From: Pavlovales sp. CCMP2436 | Taxonomy: Eukaryota > Haptophyta > Pavlovophyceae > Pavlovales | Length of the DNA stretch: 27,783 bases | NCBI GenBank assembly: GCA_026770615.1 | Contig: MU631656.1 | Coordinates: 137,401 to 165,183, forward strand | Reading direction: 5' to 3' | Part shown: positions 17,896 to 26,095 of the stretch, one piece after another | Numbering within the stretch: position 1 is the first letter of the stretch | Layout of the letters: each line of letters starts with the position of its first letter | Notes under the pieces: generated by a model | What the model was told of the DNA's origin: nothing | Seen by the model: only the letters and a program-made list of their open reading frames with translations | The model's database searches: none | Translations under genes and position numbers: made by a program

Positions 17896-19560
17896 CTACA
17901 TGCCGAGGAGCGTGTGGCGGTGACGGATGAAGAGCGTCTTGCTGAGGGGCTTGGTCATGATGTCGGCGACATTGTCGAGGCCCGGGACAAAGAAGACGCC
18001 GTCCTTGACCAGGTCGCGAATCCAGTGGAATTTGATGTCGACATGCTTGGTGCGGCGGTGCACGATGTCGTTCTTGGAGAGCGCAATGCAGGACACATTG
18101 TCCTCGCCGACAGGCGTGGCCGAGGACTGCGGGAAGCCGATGTCAGCGAGCAGTTGGCGGAGCGCGATGACCTCCTCGGCGACAGAGGTGAAAGCGACGT
18201 ACTCGGCCTCGGTCGAGCTGAGCGTGACGACGCTCTGCTTCTCGCGCCGCGCAGATACGGAGCTGCTCCCGACCTGCGTGACGAAGCCGGAGATAGACTT
18301 GCGCGTGTCGGTGCAGTTGGCGTAGTCCGCGTCGATGAAAGCAGTGAAGTCGAGATCGACGTTGGCCTTGAACATAAGCCCGAGTTCAATCGTGCCGGCC
18401 AGGTAGCGCAGAACACGCTTAGCCGCGCCGAGGTGCGGCTCGCCGGGGCGGCTCATGAAGTGCGTGAGGGTGCCCATCGCAAACATGATGTCGGGGCGGA
18501 AGTGCGAGATGTGGATGAGTGCGCCTACGATCGAGCGGTACTCCGTCGCGTCGGCAGTGTCGAGGAGCTCGGCGTCGGCGGAGGCAACGAGGTGGAGGTT
18601 CTCGGCCATCGGAGTGTCGACAGGCCTCGCGTTGAGTAAGCCTGTGCGCTCGAGCAGCTCGAGGATGGCGCGAGAGATGGTGACCTTGATGCCGGCGGCA
18701 GAGCGAGTTAGCTTCATCGAGAGGAATGAGTCAATGTCGTCGGAGAGTGTCGTCTTGAACGTTGAGGTGATGGCCAAGAGGAACGCGTCGCAGATCTTGG
18801 GATTGCCGGAGAAAGCGGCGATGAGCAAGTCGTCAACGTAGATGCCGAGAGACAGATGGCCGTCGTCGTGGTGCATGGAGTAGACGCACGGGTCCTGCCG
18901 GGACTGAGTGAAGCCGTAGTCCGTCAGCCAGTTGTGGATGAGCTCGCGCCAGTTGCGTCCCGACTGCTTGAGGCCGTAGAGGGACTTGCGCAGCTTGAGG
19001 ACAATGTCCTCCTTGGTCTTGACCTTGTAGGCGAAGGGCACGTCGATGTAGATGGCCTCCTCGAGCGGTGCGTTGAGGTAGGCCGTCTTGAAGTCGAGGT
19101 GGTAGAGGCGAGCGTCGCGAGCTGCTGCGAGCGAGATGATGAGCTTGGCCGAGTCGTAGCGGAGGACTGAGCTGAAGGTCTCGTCGTAGTCGACTCCCCA
19201 GCGCTGCTGGTAGCCCTTGGCGATGTTGGTAGCCCTTGGCGATGCAGCGCGCCTTGTACTTGTCAATCGACCCGTCGGATTTGCGTTTGACGCTGAGAAC
19301 GAGGCCGGTTTTGAGGACGCGCATGCCGGGGCGCCGAGAGGTCTCCACCCAGGTGCTGGTCGAGTCGATGGAAGTATACTCGGACTCGATGGCGGCGTGC
19401 CAGTTGGCGGAGTTGTCGCCAGCCATTGCTTGCTTGAGCGTCGGCTGGTCCGACTCGGCGATCAGAGCGAGAAGAGAGAACACGTGCTGGTTTGGGTCCT
19501 TCTTGGGCAGCGTCGTCGTGGCCGAGCGGAGGATGCGCGTCAATGAGCGAGATGTTGAAA
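17896..19560 (-). pseudogene. Reverse transcriptase and RNase H of element B, frame broken once
   Basis: The RT N-terminus lies in the frame 19543-19227 (NWHAAIESEYTSIDSTSTW, KYKARCIAKGYQ). The rest is in the frame 19266-17896. A 19-bp tandem duplication (19208-19226, repeated from 19227) separates them and shifts phase by one. The main frame has YHLDFKTAYLNAPLEE (first Asp), SLYGLKQSGRNW, and YVDD at residues 143-146, all intact. RNase H follows with FTAFIDADYANC, STEAEYVAF and KHVDIKFHWIRD, then ADIMTKPL near the end. TAG stop at 17896-17898. The frame's first codons up to the duplication are not real sequence of the protein. Confidence 0.9.
19208..19245. repeat. 19-bp tandem duplication in RT of element B
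   Basis: TGGTAGCCCTTGGCGATGT (19208-19226) is followed by a second copy (19227-19245) differing only at the last base. Length is 1 mod 3, so it alone accounts for the frame change between the two RT parts. Confidence 0.9.
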
Positions 19561-19718
19561 TCGGCGGCTGGTCGTCGTCCCCCCCCCCTCAGCCGAGATC
19601 GTGTCGAGATCGTCGAGCGAGATGGACTCGAGAGCAGGTCCATCTGGCAGCCAATCGCCAGTCGGCGTTGCCACGTTGACGAGCGGGTGAGTGAACCCAA
19701 GGGAGCATTGATCATGTG

Positions 19719-21011
19719 GCCGCCATCTCCGTAGCCGACGAGGATGCCGTAGGCGGAGCGCGGGTCGAGCTTGAACTTGTGGTCGTACGTGTCAACGGCC
19801 CATGCGTCGGAGCCGAAGGCGCGGAGGTTCGAGAGGTCGGACTAGCGGCAGAGGATGTGCTGGTAGGGCGTGATGCCGTGCGACGAGAGTGAGACAAGCC
19901 GGTTGTGAATGTACACGGCGTGGGTGAAGGCGTGCTTGGCATAGCAATTCGGAAGCCCGGCTTGAACGAGTAGAGCGCGAGCATCGCGCGTGATCGTCCC
20001 AAGGTAGCGCTCAGCGTGCGCGTTGAGCTCAGGCGTGCGGACAGGCGTGATCTCGGAGCCGCCGATACCGTTCTCGCGCAGGATGTTGATCCAGCGCGAG
20101 CTGTCAAATTCTTTGGCGCCGTCGAGTCGAAACTGCCGGATGAGGCAGCCGAAGGAGACCGTGTAGTGCTGGATGTCCTCGAGAAACTTGATGAGAAAGT
20201 CAGGCGCCTGCGAGCGGTTCTCGAGGCTGTAGATCCAGCCGTAGTCGGACTTCTGCTCAAGGAAGAGGATGAAGTAGTAGCCCATCTCGGGGTCATCCGT
20301 ACGGAAGGACTCCAGGGAGTTGATGGGGCCAATCATGTCAACGGAGACGGTCTCGAAGACCTGGCCTGGTTGGTGCCGAGCGTCGCCGAAGGGGAGCTTG
20401 GTCGCCTTGCCCTCAACGCAGGCCGGGTAGATCTGCTTGAGGCGGCGCGTCGTCAGGAGGCCGTCCGTGGCCTTGATCGTCAAGTTGATCGTATGCGTCG
20501 AAGCATGTCCTAGGCGAGCGTGTAGTATGCGCTTGTCCGTCGTCATAGCGGTGGAGCCGTCGTCGAGAGGTAGTAGGCGGGCGGCTGCGCTTGCCGAGGA
20601 CTCGGAGCAAGTCTCTGAGTCGGCGTGGTCCGTCTGCACGGCTGCCGTCGGCGGAGCTGAGCCGATCGAGATGGGGGCGACGAGGACGTCCGGCATCGTC
20701 TTGAAGACGGAGAGCTCGATGCACATGTTCTTCAATTTGATGATGCCCTGCGCCGTGATCAAGTAGCGGCCCTGCTGGAGGTCGAGGGAGAGGCCGTTGA
20801 TGTTGATCTTGGACGGCCGAGACAGGTTGATGAGGTCGGCGTTCCATTGCGAGAGCAAGTCGGACTCATTGAAGATCATGACCTTGATGTCGTCAGTGAC
20901 GTGGAAGTCCTTGAGCGTCGCGATCGCCAGCGTGTTGTTAACCGTGCGGTAGGCGAGGTGCAGTGCTCCGACGTACTTGCACTTGATGATCCCAGCGTTG
21001 GCAGCTGATGC
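19719..21011 (-). pseudogene. Protease end and integrase of element B, one internal TAG
   Basis: This continues in phase after the TAG at 21014-21012. ATG 20879 is only the first Met in an already open frame. It contains ILHARLGHASTHTINL and CVEGKATKLPF (pre-integrase zinc-binding region), VSVDMIGPI (first catalytic Asp), RQFRLDGAKEF (second Asp) and ELNAHAERYLGTITRDA (catalytic Glu). A TAG at 19844-19842 interrupts it; after that SNLRAFGSDAWAV and GILVGYGDGG (C-terminal domain) continue in the same phase. All three DDE residues are present. Two single-codon lesions inactivate an otherwise good copia integrase. Confidence 0.88.
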
Positions 21012-21803
21012 CTACGTGGTCGTGGCGACGATGTCAGTCAGGAATGGGAGGAAGTCCATCGGGCCGAGGTGAAGCAAGGACCCAGAGTCGCACAAGCCGT
21101 TGTCGCCCATCTGCGCGATGGGGCCGTCGTAGCCCTTGCCGAACATGCTCTGAATCTTGGAGATCTCGGCCGGGATAGTGATCGTCGCCAAGCCAAACTT
21201 GGCGGCTGACGCGTCGATTGCGAAGACGTTGGCGACAACCTTGTGCGGCTTGGTCGAGAGCAGGTAGGTCGAGGTGAGCAAGTAGATCGCGACGAGCAGC
21301 GCGACGAGCAGCGACAGCTTGGCCAGGCTGAGAAGCTTGAAGGTCTTGGAGACTGGCTTGGCGTCGGCAAGGAACACGAACGGGTTGGCGTCGGCGTTGG
21401 ACACGAACGGGTTCGCGTCGGCGTAGGAAGAAGGCACGGGCTCGATGGGGTCGAGCGGCTCGAAGTCGTAGGAGTCCGCCGCGATGACGACGTCGTGGTA
21501 GTACGAATCAAACTTGAGCTGCTCCGCCGCCGAGAGGTCGAGCGGCTCGAGCTGCTGCTCGGGCTTGGAGACCGCCCCGATGATGGTCACGCGCGGGTTG
21601 TAGATGAACGGGCCCGTGTTGGACGCGAAGGCGTTCTTGAAGGGAGCAGAGTAGGGGTCGCGCGCGACCTGCACGATGTTGACCGACTTCTTGTGCGCGG
21701 GCTGCGTGACGTTGGAGCCGTTGTGAGTCGACTGCAAGCGCGGCATGACAATGTTGGGGCACTCGCGCGGGTCGTGTTCAGAAGGGAGGTCACGCACGCG
21801 GCA
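21012..21803 (-). CDS. Gag remnant, spacer with transmembrane segment, and protease start (element B)
   Basis: The frame is open from 21938, but its first 39 codons are LTR sequence and the next six are the primer-binding site. The coding-like part starts at about 21803 with CRVRDLPSEHDPREC, perhaps a decayed zinc knuckle at the end of gag. It then has a long spacer with two ADANPF units, and a strongly hydrophobic stretch LLSLAKLSLLVALLVAIYLL (21258-21335) that looks like a transmembrane helix. LCDSGSLLHL at about 21093-21066 is the protease active site (D-S-G-S). TAG at 21014-21012 stops it; the integrase frame continues in phase. A membrane segment between gag and protease is unusual for copia. 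Confidence 0.7.
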   Translation of the reverse strand, partial: CRVRDLPSEHDPRECPNIVMPRLQSTHNGSNVTQPAHKKSVNIVQVARDPYSAPFKNAFASNTGPFIYNPRVTIIGAVSKPEQQLEPLDLSAAEQLKFDSYYHDVVIAADSYDFEPLDPIEPVPSSYADANPFVSNADANPFVFLADAKPVSKTFKLLSLAKLSLLVALLVAIYLLTSTYLLSTKPHKVVANVFAIDASAAKFGLATITIPAEISKIQSMFGKGYDGPIAQMGDNGLCDSGSLLHLGPMDFLPFLTDIVATTT

Positions 21804-21819
21804 CTCTGCAGGTCCACCA
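21804..21819 (-). promoter_or_regulatory. Primer-binding site of element B
   Basis: In minus sense TGGTGGACCTGCAGAG follows the 5' LTR directly. Its reverse complement ends GGTCCACCA, that is, an acceptor-stem end plus CCA of a tRNA. The third LTR at the right edge is followed by the same TGGTGGACCT. In B the match to that element stops after these ten bases, so the gag deletion probably joins here. Confidence 0.7.
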
Positions 21820-22123
21820 TATCGAGAGGCTAGCGGTGTTGAACGCAAGCACGAGCTGAGAGAGGATTGGAGTCCGAGACGCGGTGAGCGTCGAAGGCAG
21901 CTAGAGAGAGAGAAAGAGCTAGAGACGTGAAAAGTCACAATGCAGACAAGGTGTCACAAGATCTCTCTGTAAGTAGAGACCCTGAGAACAGAACTGAGGA
22001 GGCACGAAGAGCAGCCGCAGAAGCCTCGAGCAAGCAGCTAGGCCCAGGGATATTTAAATCCCGGGCGTACAAAATCAGGATGTCAGACAGAGCCCAAGTG
22101 AGAGGACACTTGGGCTCCCGATA
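21820..22123 (-). repeat. 5' LTR of element B
   Basis: Near-identical to 17453-17755 with the same TATCG/CGATA ends. It is followed on the outer side by GAATA (22124-22128), the second target-site copy. Confidence 0.92.
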
Positions 22124-22180
22124 GAATATACCCCTCCTCGACGGTCGGAGCCCACCTCGTGTGCCTCTCAGGTGCCTCTA
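22124..22180 (+). repeat. TSD right copy and end of the interrupted S unit
   Basis: GAATA (22124-22128) is followed by CGGTCGGAGCCCACCTCGTG and GTGCCTCTAG, which match the end of S unit 1 (17287-17328). With the left part (17329-17452) this makes a unit of about 176 bases. Confidence 0.85.
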
Positions 22181-22437
22181 GGGTCGACAACATACTTAAT
22201 GTAACTAAAAATTCCGATTCTCAGCGTTCGGGAGCGAATAGAAAGTCATGGTTCCCGAAGTGGTGCCGCGGAGTTAGTTGCAGATTCGTGAATGGGGCGG
22301 TGCCCCATTCACGAATCTATCTGGTGCCCCATTCACGAATCTGCAATGAACTCCGCGGCACCACTTCCGGTTCCTGAGTTAATTCGAAAGATTTTCGAAT
22401 TTTCTCCCGAACTGGCCACTAATTCGGATTTTGACCC
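22181..22437. repeat. Foldback unit I
   Basis: It starts GGGTCGACAACATAC and ends GGATTTTGACCC. The core is a long inverted repeat: AAGTGGTGCCGCGGAGTT (22258-22275) pairs with 22349-22366. Inside that, GCAGATTCGTGAATGGGGC (22280-22298) pairs with 22325-22343. The centre holds a further reverse copy of the inner arm (22302-22317). Its end CCACTAATTCGGATTTTGAC is the reverse complement of the start of an S unit. Confidence 0.88.
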
Positions 22438-22442
22438 CTCTG

Positions 22443-22674
22443 GGGTCGACAACATACTAATGGTAACTAACATTTCCGATTCTCAGCGTTCGGAAGCGAA
22501 AGGAAAGTCGGGCTTCCCAAAGTGGTACGAAAACTTCATTGCAGATTCGTGAATGGGGCGCCACCTTATTTACGAATCTGGAATAAAAAATTCCGTACCA
22601 CCTCCGGTTCGTGATGAGTTACTCCGCTGGATTTTCACCGGACTTTTTCGCACCACTAATTCGGATTTTGACCC
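22443..22674. repeat. Foldback unit II
   Basis: A tandem, diverged copy of unit I with the same start (GGGTCGACAACATACTAATG) and the same end. GTGGTACG (22522-22529) pairs with CGTACCAC (22594-22601), and AGATTCGTGAATGGGGC pairs imperfectly with CTTATTTACGAATCT. The hairpin arms differ from unit I but keep pairing, so the structure is preserved while sequence changes. Confidence 0.82.
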
Positions 22675-23008
22675 AGGGCCCCAATGTGAGTAAAAACTTT
22701 TGGCCGGAACCCCGGGCCCCCGCGGACCTCCGGCCCGGAGCCCCACGACTATTCTTCTTACGTTACGCTTTTCTAAGAGCTGGTGCTCAACACCCCGCCA
22801 AGCTCCAGGTCGGAGTTCCTGAGAGCGGAACCCGGCCTGGGTGGGGGCCGAGCGGATTGGGCACCTCGCGTGCTGGCTGGTGCAGCCGCGCTGCGCTCCG
22901 CGTGCAGCTCTCGCGCACGCTCTCGATCGCGGCGAGCTGCAGCTGTTTCCGGCTGATGCCGCGGCAGGAATCACCACCACTACTCTCACAACCGGGGCCT
23001 CCCCACCA
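22675..23008. other. 3' flank of the kinase gene with a partial duplication of its tail
   Basis: No separate gene is seen. GC-rich palindromic stretches occur near 22703-22740. Bases 22899-22951 repeat 23039-23090, the sequence encoding the last residues of the kinase (blocks CGCGTGCAGCTCTCG and TCTCGATCGCGGCGAGCTGC). The duplicate lies about 140 bp downstream of the original in the direction of transcription. Confidence 0.6.
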
Positions 23009-24772
23009 CTATGCTCGCTGCTCCACATCCCGCGTGCCCGCGTGCAGCTCTCGGGTGGTCTCGATCGCGGCGAGCTGCAGCTGTTTCCGCGTGGTTCGCA
23101 CTGCGGGGAAGAGGACGGGAGGCAGCCTCGGCTCGTCGTTGCACTCATGCAGCTCTCTCAGCCACGGGTGCTCGAGCGCGTCCGCGACCAGGGTGCGCGC
23201 CGAGGGCAGGTAGCGCAGCATGCCGTTCACCAGGTCGATCGCGCCCGTGTGCTCCACGCCGATGGTGCTGTTGGTGGAGCAGAGCTCGGCCAGGTGCGGG
23301 CCGCGCTTGAGCCATTCCTCCTCTGCCACGCCGCGTGGGCAGACGGCGAGCAGCTTCATCTTCTCGGCCGAGCTGCCGTGCCGGCTGAGCAACTCGTCCT
23401 GCTCTGCGGCGGAGGGCGGCCCGAGGATGTCGGCAATCAGCTCGAGCTGGTGCGTGGCCGACTGGCCGCACAGCAGCGGCCGGCGCAGCAGCATCTCCGC
23501 CACGATGCACCCCACCGACCAGTTGTCCACCGCGAAGCCGTAGTGCGCGCTCTCAAGCAGCAACTCGGGCGCCCGGTAGTAGCGCGTGACCACGTAGTTT
23601 GTGAGCCGGCTTGGCGGCGGCGGCACCCCCGCGTTGGCGGCCGTTTCCTCACCGATAGTGAGCGAGGAGTCGCTGGCGGTGATCGAGCGCGAGATGCCAA
23701 AGTCTGCAATCCGCAGTGTGCAGTCGCGGTTGACGAGCAGGTTGCTCGGCTTCAGGTCACGGTGCACCACGTTGGCCGAGTGAAGCGCCAGCAGCCCGCG
23801 CAGCAGCTGGTAGGCAAAGAACTGGCAGTGGTCGGCGGTGAGCGTCTGGCTCGAGTGTATGATGGCGTGCAGGTCGCAGTCCATGCGCGGCAGTACGAGG
23901 TAGAGGGCGCGCCACGCGTCGAGGGATCCCTCGGGCGGCGGGGTCAGGTCGTTGAGCCCGAGCAGGTTGTCGTGTGGGTGCCGCCGGATGTGCCGCAGGA
24001 TGAGCAGCTCGCGCAGGGTGGCCTGCAGCTCGATGGGGTGGCCGTACGCCGCGAGCCGCTTCACGACGACGCGCTCGCCCGTCTGCACATCCGTCGCCGC
24101 CGCGATAACCCCGTACGCTCCCCGGCCGAGCAGCGCGCCCAGCTTGTACCGCGGCGGCACGAGGAACTCCACGTCGCCCACCATCACGGGCGCCACGTCG
24201 GAGCGCGGGCAGTTGTCGAGCGGCGAGGCCTCCGTCTTCTTGCGCGAGTCCTCGACCACGCGCTGAGGTGAGTCCTCCGCCTTGGCGTCGCCCACCTGCA
24301 GCGGCGCGCGCAGCGAAAAGCGCTCGCGGTCCCACTTGAGCAGCGACTTGTATCCCACCATGAACTCGTGGAACGAGATGAGCTTATCGTGGTTGAGGTC
24401 GAGGTTGCGGATGTACTGGTCGATCACGTTCTTGTGCAGGCAGGCGTGCGAGACCCCCACGTCGATCAGCATCTCACGGAACTCGCCTGCGTCGAGCACT
24501 GCGTCCGCGTTCTTGTCAAACTTCTTGAAGAACTCGAGCGCCAGCGCCGTCAGCTCCGCCTCGGGCGGCTCGTGCACCCGCGGCACCCGCGTCACGTCCA
24601 CCTGGAGCTTGATGAACTTCGAGACCGCGCGCATGTGCTTCCATTTGCTCACGGCCCCGCCAAGCCCGCCCAGGCCCACGCGCGTCCGCTTCGGCGCGGG
24701 CTCGTCCGCCACCGCCGGTGCCGAGGACGCTGCAGACACCACCGACGCCACCGACGAGGACGCGGGCTCCAT
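23009..24772 (-). CDS. Protein kinase with two EF-hands and a MAPK-like catalytic domain
   Basis: This 587-residue single-exon protein starts at ATG 24772 (no in-frame ATG upstream) and stops at TAG 23009-23011. Residues 86-97 (DKNADAVLDAGE) and 125-136 (DLNHDKLISFHE) are two EF-hand calcium loops with acidic residues at positions 1, 3, 5 and 12. The kinase domain runs from about 209 to 538: GRGAYGV loop (216-222), Lys238, Glu255, HRDLKPSNLLVN (337-348), DFG (357-359), then TNYVVTRYYRAPE (391-403). A T-x-Y activation motif followed by V-x-T-R-x-Y-R-A-P-E is typical of MAP kinases. The loop between DFG and TNY is about 31 residues, longer than usual, with a Pro run. Calcium-dependent plant and alga kinases (CDPKs) have a CaMK-type domain followed by EF-hands; here the EF-hands precede a CMGC domain. 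Confidence 0.9.
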   Translation of the reverse strand: MEPASSSVASVVSAASSAPAVADEPAPKRTRVGLGGLGGAVSKWKHMRAVSKFIKLQVDVTRVPRVHEPPEAELTALALEFFKKFDKNADAVLDAGEFREMLIDVGVSHACLHKNVIDQYIRNLDLNHDKLISFHEFMVGYKSLLKWDRERFSLRAPLQVGDAKAEDSPQRVVEDSRKKTEASPLDNCPRSDVAPVMVGDVEFLVPPRYKLGALLGRGAYGVIAAATDVQTGERVVVKRLAAYGHPIELQATLRELLILRHIRRHPHDNLLGLNDLTPPPEGSLDAWRALYLVLPRMDCDLHAIIHSSQTLTADHCQFFAYQLLRGLLALHSANVVHRDLKPSNLLVNRDCTLRIADFGISRSITASDSSLTIGEETAANAGVPPPPSRLTNYVVTRYYRAPELLLESAHYGFAVDNWSVGCIVAEMLLRRPLLCGQSATHQLELIADILGPPSAAEQDELLSRHGSSAEKMKLLAVCPRGVAEEEWLKRGPHLAELCSTNSTIGVEHTGAIDLVNGMLRYLPSARTLVADALEHPWLRELHECNDEPRLPPVLFPAVRTTRKQLQLAAIETTRELHAGTRDVEQRA

Positions 24773-25104
24773 TGGCCTGAGTAAATTTATTTGAATGACG
24801 TGTCCTATGACAGCTCGCCTAGAGATGACGATCTTTTCAGTCCGAAGTCTCAATCGCCTCCCCGGCGCTCAACCAGATGCCGGGAAGGGAGGTGCGGGCC
24901 AAACCGACTGAACCAAAGGGTGCCCATCTAAAGGGGCCAAAGGCGTAAAGGACCAAGGATTGGATTTGAACCCGCGACTTCGCACCGAAGGGCTGTGTCC
25001 CCGAGGCAGGGTCGTTGTCCGAGACGAGGTCGAGGGTCCCTGATGAATCATGAATGACCTGGACGTGACACAGTTTTGCGGGTTTTCGGGTCGGCGAGTG
25101 TTCC
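24773..25104. promoter_or_regulatory. Divergent intergenic region between kinase and phosphatase
   Basis: These 332 bases separate the two start codons, so they must hold both 5' UTRs and probably a shared promoter. AATAAATTTA-like AT-rich sequence (24780-24795) lies just upstream of the kinase ATG. Bases 24960-24980 contain GGATTTGAACCCGCGA, whose complement resembles a tRNA B box; I could not fold a tRNA around it. Confidence 0.5.
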
Positions 25105-26004
25105 ATGCTGCGCGCTTCCGCACGCGCGCGCGCAACGCGCTACTGGCTGCCCGCGCTCACCTTCGCCGTCCCGCGCCGGCTCTGCTCAGCTTCCGCCGTC
25201 CGCGTTGAGTTTGGGATCGCTTCGCTGCCCGACCCGTCCAAGAAGCGCGGCGAGGACGCGCACATCATCTCGTGCCCCCCGCCGCCGGCCACGCGCGCGT
25301 GGGCTGGCGTCTTCGACGGGGTGGGCGGCTGGGCGAGCTCGGGCGTGGACCCCTCGAAGTATTCGCGAGAGCTCGCGCGGCTCGTGGACCTGGAGCTGCA
25401 CCAGCAGGTGGCGGGGGGCGAGCCCAGCGACCTACGCGAGGCGCTGCACGCGGCCGCATCGGCCAACGCACAGATTGGTAGCTGCACTGCATGCATTGCG
25501 GCGGTCTGCACGGATGGCCGCATCAGCACGCTCAACGTGGGGGATTCGGGCGTGTGGGTTCTTCGCCGACGCGAGGATGCGGCGGAGCCGGCCGAGAGCC
25601 CGGTGGCGGACGCCCCCCCTGCCTTCTCGCTCGTGCACCGCTCGCAGGTGCAGCAACACGCCTTTAATACGCCCTTCCAGCTGGGCACGCAGTCGCGCGA
25701 CTCGGCGGCCGACGGCGAGCTCGGCTCCTTTGCCGGCGTGGCCGGTGACATGGTGCTGCTCGCGAGCGATGGCCTCTTCGACAATTTATCCGAGCTTGAC
25801 ATCCGTATCCTCGTTTCCGAGTTCAGCGCAACCCCAGCGCAGAAGATAGCGGAAACGCTCGCGTGGGTCGCGCAAAAGGTCTCTTTCGACGAGAACCGGC
25901 GGAGTCCATTCGAGGTCGAGGCTAAGCGTCATGGCTTCAACTTCAAGGGCGGCAAGGTCGACGACACCACTGTCCTCGTCCTCAAGCTCGTCGCTGACCG
26001 CTGA
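25105..26004 (+). CDS. PP2C-type protein phosphatase, PPTC7 family, probably mitochondrial
   Basis: This 299-residue single-exon protein starts at ATG 25105 and stops at TGA 26002-26004. Motifs are RGEDAHI (48-54), VFDGVGGWASSGVDPSKYS (69-87), NVGDSGVW (144-151), NTPFQL (188-193), LASDGLFDNL (219-228) and KVDDTTVLV (284-292). The Asp residues at 51, 71, 222 and 287 are those that bind the metal pair in PP2C enzymes. 'DGVGGW...GVDPS' and 'NTPFQL' are typical of the PPTC7/azr1 branch. Human PPTC7 is about 304 residues. The first 30 residues are rich in Arg, Ala and Ser with no acidic residue, like a mitochondrial targeting peptide. It dephosphorylates Ser/Thr in matrix proteins in other species; the substrate here is unknown. 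Confidence 0.93.
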   Translation: MLRASARARATRYWLPALTFAVPRRLCSASAVRVEFGIASLPDPSKKRGEDAHIISCPPPPATRAWAGVFDGVGGWASSGVDPSKYSRELARLVDLELHQQVAGGEPSDLREALHAAASANAQIGSCTACIAAVCTDGRISTLNVGDSGVWVLRRREDAAEPAESPVADAPPAFSLVHRSQVQQHAFNTPFQLGTQSRDSAADGELGSFAGVAGDMVLLASDGLFDNLSELDIRILVSEFSATPAQKIAETLAWVAQKVSFDENRRSPFEVEAKRHGFNFKGGKVDDTTVLVLKLVADR

Positions 26005-26095
26005 CGGCGACAGCGCCGGGTCGCGGACTCGCCATGGACCTCCCCGGGCAATGGGGCCTGCCGGCCAGGAATAAGATACTGTATATTATATTACT

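Larger units (their letters stand above)
17453..22123 (-). mobile_element. LTR retrotransposon B, Ty1/copia class, missing most of gag
   Basis: LTRs at 17453-17755 and 21820-22123 are flanked by perfect GAATA duplications. On the minus strand, reading from right to left, come a primer-binding site, a short gag remnant, protease, integrase, RT and RNase H, the copia order. The internal region is only about 4.06 kb because almost all of gag is gone. Coding lesions are few: in-frame TAG at 21014-21012 and 19844-19842, a slip near a 10-C run at about 19578-19587, and a 19-bp duplication at 19208-19245. That suggests a fairly recent insertion, younger than element A. It could only move with Gag supplied by another copy. 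Confidence 0.93.

Noticed and set aside
10050..21014. TAG codons interrupt otherwise continuous frames at 10050, 19844 and 21014, suggesting that TAG might be read as an amino acid.
   Set aside because: CCDC12, the SET gene, the kinase gene and the RT-RNase H frame of element B all end at TAG exactly where their families' proteins end. TAG is therefore a normal stop, and the interruptions are in decaying sequence.
24951..25040. A tRNA-like B box (complement of GGATTTGAACCC) on the minus strand between the kinase and phosphatase genes.
   Set aside because: The T stem next to it does not pair beyond two bases, and no acceptor stem or A box could be matched. At most it is an old tRNA-derived fragment.
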